Shown here: in pieces, positions 43,448-52,459 of the stretch | Position numbering within the stretch: the stretch's first letter is position 1 | Layout: every line of letters starts with the position of its first letter | Source: Bremia lactucae | Taxonomy: Eukaryota > Oomycota > Peronosporomycetes > Peronosporales > Peronosporaceae | Length of the DNA stretch: 64,000 nucleotides | NCBI RefSeq assembly: GCF_004359215.1 | Contig: NC_090619.1 | Location: 6,424,870 to 6,488,869, forward strand | Direction: 5' to 3' | Made by a program: the position numbers and the translations under genes | Notes under the pieces: model-generated | What the model was told of the DNA's origin: nothing | Databases searched by the model: none | What the model saw: only the letters and a program-made list of their open reading frames with translations

Positions 43448-44519
43448 TCAGTAGGACACTCCGCACCTACTGACCCCTACCGTTATTTGACGATTCGCCT
43501 CGCCGTTGTTGCGATTTCGCAACAGCGTTGGATCCGTGTCCTCCGATGTTCTTAGCGGGAATTGATCGATTCGCTTAGTGGTTCTAGGCACTGAGCGTGG
43601 AGCACTACACTCATAGGCGTAGTGGACCGTCTTTTTACAACGATTGCGTTTTTGCAACCGTTTGTGACATCAAGAGCGGGGTTTCTCGCTCTCCACATAC
43701 GGGAGGTCCATGGATTCTGAACCTCCGTTTTCTTGTTGTCACGGAGGACAATTAGCTTCAGAATGGACGAAAGACTGTTTTAGACTGAAATCCTCCTTTC
43801 CGCAATAGAGATCGCTTGATCGAACAACTTTAGTTTAAGCCGGAACAGGTGAATCTTAACAGGATCGTCTGTAAGGCCTTTAAAAAGCACAATTACCTGT
43901 GTTTGTTCATCAATTGGACGATTCAGGTTACAACTATCCAGGTATCGTGTATGCCGAGCATAAGCGTCAAGTTCACGCTTGCCCTGCTTCAAATCCAGGA
44001 GCTCGGTTCGAGCCCTGAATTCGGCATGTGGCGGCTCAAAAGTTTGCCTGAGCCGGGTCTTAAAGACCTTATAAAATCCAAAAACCAATGGGTCGTGAAG
44101 CTTGAATCCTAAAGCCCAGGATTTGGCACGTCCGGCTACGTTGGACATGCCAAATTTCACTTTTGTCGCATGATCATTGATACGACGAGCTTCAGTGGCG
44201 TCGTCTAATCCGACGAACCAACTTGAAAGGAGTCGCCCTTAACTGCCTTAAATTCCGAGATTTCGATCTTAAAGCTTTCGGGTCTACGCGGAAGCGTCGG
44301 CCCGCTAGCAGCATCTAAATGCTGCTGTACCAACAGTTCCAACTGTTGAGCACACTGTTTCTCAACGGTTTCCGTGAGTTGAGAGCCTTGCTGGTTAAGC
44401 AAGGCTACTCTTTCCTGCGCCCTGCCAAGTTTATGCTGTATGAACTCGGCTATGGCCGCATGTTGCTCATCTGTGTTCGCCCGCCTACGTTCGAACTCAT
44501 GCGTGAGATCGTTCTCCAT
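43448..44519 (-). pseudogene. gag: Gypsy gag of element K, broken
   Basis: 44519-44205: N-terminal coiled region (AAIAEFIQHKLGRAQERVAL, LNQQGSQLTETVEKQCAQQL in part). 44160-43780: core (GRAKSWALGFKLHDPLVFGF, LLDLKQGKRELDAYARHTR, VLFKGLTDDPVKIHLFRLKL). 43657-43448: knuckle remnant NRCKKTVHYAYEC, which lacks the first Cys. At least two frame changes. Confidence 0.8.
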
Positions 44520-44652
44520 TCAAGGTCACTTAAATGAGTTCACCTTCTACGCGTTGCCTGATAGCCTTCTTGAAGGGCTTAAAGCTCCTCCTTCTTCATC
44601 CAACAAGTCCATGTTGAGATGGAACGTGTGGAGGCAGTTAGTTAAGCGGACT

Positions 44653-44800
44653 ACAACGTGCTACCAGGTGTAATGGGGCACCCTTTGCTAGCACTGATAA
44701 CAGTACGCGTCAATCTAGTGAAGGTGGGGCGCCTCGACTACTTCACGTACACGACGTGTAAAGGAAGGTTCTAAGTAGCTTAGTAGTCTTTTATACAAAA
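44653..44800 (-). repeat. primer site and partial 5' LTR of element K
   Basis: Primer site 44653-44666 (minus TGGTAGCACGTTGT). The LTR starts at 44669 (TGTAATGGGGCACC) and fades near 44800. Confidence 0.75.
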
Positions 44801-44814
44801 CATATTAGCAGCGG

Positions 44815-45064
44815 TGTAAAGGGGTGTCCCGTACAAACATATTTTTTCTTACAAGAGGATTAATAAATATTATTTCCTTTGAGAGAAAATAAATAAAGAA
44901 GTACAAAATTATTGTCGTTTCTTAATTTGACCAAATAGTTCCAATATTACCAAATTTTGTAATATTGACGCAATAAAACATTAGTTCCATTTATTGGTTG
45001 ATTCAAATTTAAATCGGTCTCGCTAATGGTTACAAGACACGATTAGGCGTCGCGCAAGGAGGCG
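44815..45064 (+). repeat. family-2 LTR fragment L
   Basis: TGTAAAGGGGTGTCCCGTAC, then AAATATTATTTCC and GAAAATAAATAAAGAAG, as in the S LTR. It is truncated at 45064 by the family-3 LTR of element M. No internal region is attached. Confidence 0.75.
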
Positions 45065-45603
45065 TGTAAGCGGGCACGTCTTAATCCGGCCACGCTCTAC
45101 TTAGACACACCATCTAGCACAGCGAGGATACGGTTAGACCGTCATCTTTTGCGTGCAGTTTGTGGGTGCCTTAGCGACCTCACCCAACGCACCAAGAAGT
45201 TTGGATAAGTCTCGTCACGGGAGCGGTACTCCGGCTTCTCGTGCGCACTTACCAAATAGGAAGTAGTTTTCAGACTGATTTATATTTAATCACATTAAAG
45301 ATCAATACCTATTTTAACCAATCAAAATGTCATCTCTGTAGATAACACTTATATTTATTGCAAGCGTATCTTTCTAGATACCTCGCGTAACGGATGACGC
45401 TAGCCGTCATACCTCCTAATGTGAATGCACATATGTGCATTACATACACAAGGGTTGGTCACAAATGTGAACCACACCCGAGTGGTGGGTCTAATTACTT
45501 TATATAAGTAATTGACCATCCCCTTAAGTACACCAATTGTACTTAATGGGGACTGTGTTACATTAGGGCAACTTTAGCCCGTTGCACCACCCCCCCCCTT
45601 TAA
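45065..45603 (-). repeat. 3' LTR and purine tract of element M
   Basis: LTR 45065-45586 (522 bp; plus TGTAAGCGGGCAC ... GCCCGTTGCA). The adjoining C-run 45587-45603 is, on the minus strand, a 9- to 10-G polypurine tract. Confidence 0.82.
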
Positions 45604-45720
45604 GAACAAATTTACATTTTAAAATTCGTCAAAGAGGAAGGAGGAACTGCGGGTTGCTTAACGTGCCGCTAGTTCTCTCATTCACTCTAGCGACCTGAGT
45701 TTCCATACACGGCGCCAAAG

Positions 45721-47225
45721 ATGCCACCTTAAAGGGGTAATGTTGGTGGGTCGTCTGCGAAGACGCCCACTCAACCTCGCACTAAGCGCACACGCCGCGT
45801 TAACACGCCGGCAGCGTCCAATGCCTTAGTCGAAACGCCGACGGCTACTGCTGCTGCCGCCTTTACGGAGCTTAAGGATCCATCCCACTTTCACAGTGAG
45901 GATGTTGATCCGTCGCTCATTGTCGACTACAATGAGTCAACACCGTTGCCGTCACCTCATAGTAGTGATGCGGACAACGAGCTCACGAGGAAGGACGATG
46001 GCGCATTATTGCGCATCCAAACTTCTCTCATGGCTCACAACATAGAGACAGCAACATTTACGAATGCTGTCTCGTCGTCTGCGCTAGATAACGCAGCGAC
46101 GATTAATGAGAGCGCTGCCCATAAAGGCGCAGCCGCTTTTTGGTTGGGTAAAACGACAACGCCTTATGATCAGACCATTATCCATAGTGGTTCTGACATA
46201 GAGGATTCGGAGTCTGAAGCTCCGCCGACGACACGTGAACGTGCTCAGTCGGTGTCACAAGCCGATTGTTTAGAACGTGGGTATGTGAGGGGTGGCATAT
46301 CACTGCTGCCCCCTCCATCTATATGGCCTCGTTTAAACGGGCCAAGAGCGTCGCTCCTAGAGCGCGCTCTTCTAGACGCACATAATTATTATGGCGTCTT
46401 TCAATCATGGAGGGCTCAGGGAAAAATGCTTGGGCGTATTTTTCCGATCCCGGTCGTGTTGCATTCAAATGAAACGCCCGACCAATACGAGGTGAAATTC
46501 TTGCGCCGTCTTCATCCGCATTCCGATGCCATAAAGCAGCGGTTGCAACGGATTAATTTCGCTCGCTTGCGCGTGAAAAAAATTATGGGCGGTATTGTAC
46601 CCCCTGTTTCTTTTCACAACGCTGCTTCTGCTAGTCCATTTGAGACTAGCGAAGAGGCCTCAGCTGGTGCTCCTTTCATATGCAGCCACCAAGCCGGGCA
46701 CATCAATACGTACGGTATCGATCGGTTCCCAAGAGTCCAAACGCTTCGGGTAACCTTTTACATTGGACGAGATCTGATAACAATGCCTCACGGAGCGGTG
46801 GGCAATCAACCTTCCAACACGAAAGCGTTGATTCCCACCCGCATCCATCAAGGCAGGCGGCGCCCGATAGGAGTGGCGATCTCGCCCAATTACTTGCGGC
46901 TTCTATACCTTCGTCCGTTCAGTCACAGGCGTTAAGGGTTGCTGCACGACGTATTGCGGATCTTGAGAGTCAAGTCTCACGACTGACCTCGGATCTCGTT
47001 GATGTCCGAGCGAAGGCTCGTCAGGGTTATGAACGCCTGAAGACTCGCTTGGACCTTTTCGAGAGGATAATGCTGAGGGATCCGCGTTATTCGCGTGATG
47101 TCCCTCGTTCTCCGAGTCCTCTTCGTGGTAAGAGGAGTCTATCGGTTGAAAGTTTTTCACCTTCACCGTCCCCCTCATTCGGACGACGCTCGACTCAGAG
47201 TCGGCGTCCCCATCGGTCTCCTTAG
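45721..47225 (+). pseudogene. antisense ORF, family 3 (element M), best-preserved copy
   Basis: From ATG 45721 the frame is open to 46935 except for one TAA at codon 4 (AAA in element U). One frameshift near 46675 then leads to 46680-47225, ending at TAG. This gives about 500 codons in all. Regions: basic N-terminus with RTKRTRRV; Thr/Ala-rich; SPHSSDADNELTRKDDGALL; SGSDIEDSESEAPPTTRERA; LERALLDAHNYYGVFQSWRA; KFLRRLHPHSDAIKQRLQRI; a part opposite the chromodomain; coiled coil RVAARRIADLESQVSRLTSD to LKTRLDLFERIM (46935-47075); and a tail rich in RSPSP and SRRPHRS. No minus-strand frame of note competes over 45721-46660. It looks nuclear by composition (inference). No known family recognised. 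Confidence 0.68.
46660..46851 (-). pseudogene. pol: chromodomain of element M pol
   Basis: FRVGRLIAHRSVRHCYQIS, then VKGYPKRLDSWEPIDTVRID, then VPGLVAAYERST: a chromodomain with W and aromatic positions retained. It overlaps the antisense frame completely. Confidence 0.75.
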
Positions 47226-47534
47226 CCGGATGGGGGTATGTGACCTCATTTGGGTCTACATGCCGTTTCAGACGACCCACGTAAAATACGGGGTGCGTCT
47301 TCATATACGGGGAAGGGTGAGCCTATAGCTAAGGTCTCCAACCTCTTCTACCACCGTAAAGAGCCCTATTAAACGCGGCAACAACTTCGTAGTACCTCCA
47401 GGTAGTACAGAAATTGCATTCTTAGGTAGGGTAGCAGTACCTAATAGTACTTTTTCACCCACTCTAAAGCGTTCATTGTTTTTGCGACCATTTCGGTCCG
47501 CATATTCTTTTTGCTTGTCCTGTGCGCTTGCCAT
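46903..47534 (-). pseudogene. pol: GPY/F module and linker of element M
   Basis: 47534-47301: QDKQKEYADRNGRKNNERF, VGEKVLLGTATLPKNAI, LLPRLIGLFTVVEEVGDLSY. This is the GPY/F motif with PRLIGLF in place of PRFIGPF. 47304-46903 continues HPVFYVGRLKRHVDP and an acidic/Ser linker. On the opposite strand the linker is the antisense coiled coil. Confidence 0.8.
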
Positions 47535-47619
47535 TGCGTCACGGAGTTTTTGTGTGATAATCGCTCATCCACAAAGCGTTAAGCCTCGCTCACGCTTTTA
47601 ACTCGCCTATGACACCGCC

Positions 47620-48248
47620 GAGACGTCGGTCATAGGACGTTATTTTCTTGACCACTGCTAAACTGGCAGGGTCACTCGGGTAAGTTTCAGTCGTTGAGAT
47701 GATACCCTAGCGGGTCATCGTCATATTGACAAACCTATGTCCCTCTTTCGCACCGAGCATAGTGAGGAGCCCTCCCCCACTAAGACTCGGGCTGCGCACA
47801 AACGAGACTGGCGTCCGAGAATGGCGCAGTCCGTTAATATAAAACGGTGTCACACCCGTACTGGCGTGGCCACTGTTATTTATAGCAAACTCCACAAAGG
47901 GCAATCGCTTGCTCCATTCTTTTGGAGTTGCTATAGTGCGTAAAGACATCCGCCACGACCCGATTGGCACGTTCTGTTTGGCCATCGGTCTAAGGATCAT
48001 CTGTGGAGCTTGCTACTTAGCAGCTCGAACACATGTCGCCAAAAACCAGACGTAAAACGTGGATCTCGGTCCGGTACTATGGACTCGTGCATCCCGTGAA
48101 GTCGGTAAACATGATCCAGAAACAAGAGAGCTGCCTCCTTGCCTGTGATCGATATTTTACATGGTGCTAAATGCACCATTTTGCTCAGTCTGTCTACAAA
48201 GACGTCTAGCCCCGTCCGATTCTTATGATCGGGCGGTATGCGAAACAT
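47620..48248 (-). pseudogene. pol: integrase core of element M
   Basis: 48248-47997: MFRIPPDHKNRTGLDVFVDR, LSKMVHLAPCKISITGKEAA, VPDRDPRFTSGFWRHVFELL (Asp). After shifts come TDGQTERANRVVADV (Glu, about 47970-47940) and LPFVEFAINNSGHASTGVTP. The DDE residues are visible but in different frames. Confidence 0.8.
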
Positions 48249-48279
48249 AAAGATCAGACTTTCTGACTTCTAACAGTTG

Positions 48280-48540
48280 GTTGAAATCGGTAGCGGCTTC
48301 AGTGGCGCACATGGCCTGTTATGGCATCAGCTGTCACCTTGTGATCCCTTGAGAATCTATGTGCCTCATGACACAGATCTCAAGCTGATGATCCTTCACG
48401 GGATCTATGATGCGCCATCTAGTGGGCATCTGGGCCGTGAAAAGACATTCTTACGAGTGTCAGAGGAACTTTGGTGGCCAACTATATACGCTATTGCGAA
48501 AAGTGTCAGCCAATTAAGCCTGCACCGTCCAGCAGTGCTG
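48280..48540 (+). pseudogene. pol: inverted H2C2 zinc segment of element M
   Basis: On the plus strand, HGLLWHQLSPCDPLRIYVPH, ILHGIYDAPSSGHLGREKTF and LWWPTIYAIAKSVSQ are the H2C2 region of integrase. The flanking DNA on both sides is on the minus strand: KLNRFSYS at the right (48580) and PLKPLPIS at the left (48285). In canonical order the segment belongs exactly between those flanks, so it has been flipped in place. Confidence 0.8.
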
Positions 48541-48544
48541 TAGC

Positions 48545-49159
48545 TAAAGCGGTTTAGCTTAGTTTTCAGGTGCGACGGAAGGGAAACCTTTCGTCCACCG
48601 AAGTGATCCAACAGCAGACGACAGTGGTCGTCCTGACTGTAGCTCTCTTTTATCTCAAAGGCCAATGAGCTCGTCACGTGGCATGCCTTCATGGCTGCCA
48701 ACGTTGACGGCTAAAATTGTGTTTTCGCACTAGACACACTTTCCTGGTGTCTAACCTCGAAGTCTGGTCTGCGCGATAAAGCGTCAGCCAAGACATTCGA
48801 CTTACCCGGCTTATATTCAACTTTGAAATTAAATTCAGAGAAGAATGTGAGCCATCTTGCCATTCTAGGCGAGAGGTGCGGTGAGTTTATTGCGGTCCGC
48901 AGTGATGCGTGATCCGTATAAACCACAAATGGTTCGGTGCCCAATAGGTGCACACGAAACTTGACAAGAGCATACTTTATTGAAAGCAGCTCTTTGTCAT
49001 GCACAGGTAATTCAGTTCCGCGGCTTTTAATAGCCGGGACTGATAAGAGATGACACGGTCAACGCCGTCGTCATCCTTCTGCATGAGCGCGCTGCCGATT
49101 GCAAAATTACTTGCATCGCAGACGACGCTAAAGGGCTTATCCGCGTCTGGCAATGCCAA
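48545..49159 (-). pseudogene. pol: RNase H of element M and following tether
   Basis: 49159-48977: LPDADKPFSVVCDASNFAIG (DASNF; the first Asp of the DxSxF motif is present). 49004-48711: MHDKELLSIKYALVKF (Glu), VVYTDHASLR (Asp), SNVLADALSRRPDFEV (Asp). 48701-48545: MKACHVTSSLAFEIKESYSQ, LLDHFGGRKVSLPSHLKTKL. One frameshift separates the first two blocks; otherwise the domain is well kept. Confidence 0.85.
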
Positions 49160-49467
49160 GACCGGTGCCTCTACAAAATATTGCCATACTGATGTGAACG
49201 CATCTTCTTGTTCTTTTAACCAAACCCATTCTGTATCTTTTTAAGGAGATCAGATAATGGTTTAGTTTGCTCCGCATATTTCTTGCTATACTTATGCAAG
49301 TTATTAGCGAGCCCTAGGAATTGGCGCGAATCCTTCACATGCCGTGGGATCGGCCATTCCTTTACCAATTTTACTCGTCTAGGTCTGCTCGTACACCATG
49401 TGTACCAACGATGCAGCCCAGTACAGGTATCTCAGGGACCCCTATGACGCACTTTTGCAAGTTGACG
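49160..49467 (-). pseudogene. pol: RT thumb of element M
   Basis: Minus strand: NLQKCVIGVPEIPVLGCIVG, THGVRADLDE, WPIPRHVKDSRQFLGLANNL, HKYSKKYAEQTKPLSDLL. It ends where Copia sequence begins at about 49467. Confidence 0.75.
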
Positions 49468-50269
49468 TATCAATGTGCTTGATGCGTTTGTAGAATGTCG
49501 GATTCTCGGCCAATGCTATTGAGCCTTGGTTGTCCTCATAGATCTTGACCGCATCGCTTCTCGACATCTCAACGAGCTCACACAGAAATGCCTTTAGCCA
49601 CACCGCTTCTTGTGCTACTTCTGGCAACGCCATGTGTTCGACTTCCGTAGACGAAGTGCCACAGTGCGCTGCTTCTTGCTTTTCCAGCTGATACATCCGC
49701 CGCTCATCAAAAATGCCACTGGTGCTTCTTCTTGACTCTGTGTCTCCAGCCCAGTCTGCATCCGTGTAGCCTTGAAGTCCCTTGTCACTTGATGCTTGAA
49801 ACTTGATACCATGCAATTTGTGCCTTGTATATACCTGAATACTCTCGTGAGTGCTTGCTAGTGTGTCGGACATAAAACTGTAGCAAATTGGCTGATCACT
49901 GCTACTACCGCAGCGAGATCGGGGCGTGTATCGACCGTAAAGTACATCAGGTAGCCGACAGCATTTCTATATGGTACCCCAGCCATGGACTCGTTGTGTT
50001 TGCAACCTCCTTCGCACATAAGCTTTTTTTTGTCAGCTTGAGTCCCGGATCCTGTGTATTCGTGCATAGTAGGGCCCGAGAACGGGCTGAGCAATAGAGT
50101 CGCACAAGCGTCATTTAGACGCTGTGTTGTAGAGTGATATTGGAGTATGTCTCCACTCTGGACAAGTTAGCTGATATCATGACGAAGCCTATTCCAGCGA
50201 CGCAGTTTTGTGTGCTTCGGAGCAAACTTGGTATTCAAGCGTCTCCCTAATCGTCGAGTCGAGTGAGAG

Positions 50270-50516
50270 TGTTAGCTAGGAAGCGACTCGACTACATCAA
50301 GATAGTACCCATAATTACCATTATATACCGGTAATGACGTCACAGTGTGACGTCATGGGGATGACGTTAGTAGATGACGTCAGTAGTTTCTAGAAGGTTC
50401 TATGAGCTATGATTGGAGAATCAATGATTGGCTTCGAGGTAGCTATAGGTTGCGAACTAAGGACCTTAATATATTCACTTTGCATTTCGCCAAGTAGTGC
50501 TCACTTGACCTTAGCA
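50270..50516 (+). repeat. Copia LTR, 247 bp, with TGACGTCA cluster
   Basis: Preceded by GTCGAGTCGAGTGAGAG (purine-rich, 50253-50269). Starts TGTTAGCTAGG, ends near TTAGCA. It aligns in reverse with 52226-52452 and 55554-55728. TGACGTCA occurs at 50335-50342, 50348-50355 and 50375-50382, plus a near match at 50361. Confidence 0.7.
50335..50382. promoter_or_regulatory. cluster of CRE-like palindromes in the Copia LTR
   Basis: Three perfect TGACGTCA octamers and one ATGACGTT within 48 bp. TGACGTCA is the classical site for CREB/ATF-type bZIP proteins. Copies of the cluster persist in the other Copia LTRs (52356-52376, 55637-55684). A role as promoter or enhancer is inferred. Confidence 0.55.
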
Positions 50517-52225
50517 TAAGTCAAACAGTGGGAGCTGTGCGATGGTTGCGCACCTGGCAAATAAACGCGAGTGAGCTTCATGCAAAAGTCGCCTCATCAC
50601 GCAAATAAGCTGCTAGAAGTCATTCAGAGTGACGTGAGCGGTCCTATGCAGTCAGCGACTTTTAGCGGTAAGTGGTACTTCGTCACATTTACAGATGAGT
50701 ACTCGCACTTTACCAGTGTTCTTGTTACGAAGCAAGTCGGAGGTCTCAAACAAGCTCGCCAAGTTTGTTGCGTTCACTGAGACTTAGACCGGCGGAGTTG
50801 TCAAAACTCTTCGTTGAGACAACGGTGGTGAAAACACTTCGAGCGTATTGGCCAAGTTCTGCAAGCGTCGTGGTATTGAGCAAAAATTCACGCTACCCTA
50901 CGCTCGCAACTGAATAGGGGGGGGGGGCGAACGCATGAATCGTACACTCGTGAATTGCGCAAGATGTATGCTTGAGCTCGCTGGACTGCCGAAATCGTAT
51001 TGGGGCGAAGCATTCATGACCGCTACCTTCCTTCGCTACCGCTGTCCAACGCGAGGTATTGTATGGAAAAGTCACTATATCAGGTTTGGACCGGGAGGAA
51101 ACCAGCGCTGGCAAATCTAAAGGTGTTTGGCTGCCATGCATTTGTAACAGTTCCAAAGGAAAAACGTCGCAAGATTGACTCTCGAACGGTACGCTGTCCA
51201 TTTCTCGGCTACTCGAAGCATGAAAAAGCATATCGTTTCGAAGAAAGATTGAGAATGGCCGTGTACTAGTGAGTTTGATGCAAAATTTATGGAAGACATG
51301 TTTGACAGTGAGAGATGCGTCCGCCAGAATAGCGCGATTGTTGTTCAAGAGGCTGATGAATTGGCCGATGACGACTCTCCACAACTCGAAGAAACTGATC
51401 AAGAGAATGAAGAATGTGAGCAGAGCGAAGAAATGGAGCCTGGCACCAAGCGGCACGAAAGGACTCAATCGCTCGAAAAAGCAGCTGAAATTCCAACGTC
51501 TAAGCGACACAGTAGATACCAATCAGTAAAAGAAATGTCTGCTACGGCACACGATTTTGAGGCTGCGTACGTTGTGGATTCAGTGGGAGAAATGCCGACC
51601 ACGTTCAAGTCGGCGATGGAATCCAGCGACGCAGCCAAGTGGCAAGAAGTATGCAACTCGGAAATGGAATCGCTTCAAAAGAACAAGACATGGACGCTTG
51701 TGCCGCTACCAAAAGGGCGCAAGCCAATAGGCAATCGGTAAGTGTTTCGCGTCAAAGAAAATCAAGACGGTATAGTGGAGCGACACAAGGCGCGTCTAGT
51801 GGCTAAAGGCTTTGCACAGAAGTTTGGCATTGACTACGAAGAAACGTTTGCGCCTGTGGCCAAGTTTACATCTATTCGGATTCTGCTCAGTTTGGCTGCC
51901 AAGTACGGACTTACTGTCCATCGGATAGACGTAAAGACAGCGTACCTCAACGGCCAGCTCGACGAGGACATCAACATGGCGCAGCCAGATGGCTTCAATG
52001 ATGCAATCAATCCGGACTATGTGTGCAAACTAGAACGGTCAGTGTACGTGCTGAAGCAGTCGCCTCGCATGTGGAAGAAGCCCCTCGATGATTTTATGCT
52101 AGGGCTCGAGTTCAAGAAATGCGAATCTGGCCACTGCGTCTAAATGAAGCGTGGTAGGCAAGATATGATCTTTGTTGCGCTTTACGTCGATGACTTAATT
52201 TTGGCTAGCAGTAATGAAAAGGTCA
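50517..52225 (+). pseudogene. pol: Ty1/Copia pol fragment P: integrase and reverse transcriptase
   Basis: 50520-50790: LCDGCAPGK and MQKSPHHANKLLEVIQSDVS, VTFTDEYSHF (pre-integrase CxxC and the first integrase Asp). 50800-51290: DNGGENTS, an 11-G run at 50917 that disrupts ERMNRTLVNCARCMLELAGL, then LANLKVFGCHAFVTVPKEKR. 51289-51741: acidic linker, AMESSDAAKWQEVCNSEMES, NKTWTLVPLPKGRKPIGNR, then TAA in place of Trp. 51742-52143: [62 protein letters not shown] (RT catalytic) follows at 52180-52215 after a TAA. Gag and protease are missing. Confidence 0.85.
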
Positions 52226-52452
52226 AGTGAGCACTAGTTGGCAAAATGCAAAGTAAATATATTAAAGGACTTAGTTCGCAAACCTATTGCTTGTTACCTC
52301 TAAGCCAACCATTACTTCTAGCCAATTAGCGCTTCTGAAATATTCTAGAAGCTTCTGACGTCATCAACTGACGTCATTACCGGTATCTGCCGGTACCCGC
52401 CTTTGGCCTGCTTGCTGCATGAGACGCCTTTTTCACAGCGTCCTTAAGAACA
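52226..52452 (-). repeat. 3' LTR of Copia element Q
   Basis: Sense start TGTTCTTAAGG just after the purine-rich GTCGAGTCGAGTGGGAG. TGACGTCA at 52356-52363 and 52369-52376. Ends in the GGTCAAGTGAGCAC complement near 52226. Confidence 0.7.
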
Positions 52453-52459
52453 CTCCCAC

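Larger units (their letters stand above)
36809..44800 (-). mobile_element. Ty3/Gypsy element K (family 2), nearly complete
   Basis: Minus-strand element of about 8 kb containing, from right to left, a partial 5' LTR (44669-44800), primer site, gag, protease, connector, RT, RNase H, integrase, linker, chromodomain, purine tract and a full 3' LTR (36809-37303). It gives the canonical order for family 2 and so the frame of reference for D, J and S. Every gene is broken. Confidence 0.85.
45065..49467 (-). mobile_element. Ty3/Gypsy element M (family 3), 5'-truncated
   Basis: Minus-strand element: 3' LTR, purine tract, antisense gene, chromodomain, linker, GPY/F, integrase, H2C2 (inverted), RNase H and RT thumb. 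It is cut at about 49467 by a Copia fragment. Family 3 differs clearly in protein sequence from families 1 and 2 but has the same layout. Confidence 0.82.
49468..50516. mobile_element. Ty1/Copia fragment N: inverted RT/RNase H piece plus normally oriented tail and LTR
   Basis: The minus-strand part 50097-49468 encodes the end of RT and RNase H (VPYRNAVGYLMYFTVDTRPD; GYTDADWAGDTESRRSTSGI; VKIYEDNQGSIALAENP, RIKHID). The plus-strand part 50098-50269 encodes the following stretch (ILEYVSTLDKLADIMTKPIP, ATQFCVLRSKLGIQ) and leads into a plus-strand LTR (50270-50516). The breakpoint falls at the KHID motif on both sides, so the pieces are one element with an inverted 5' part. Confidence 0.7.
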
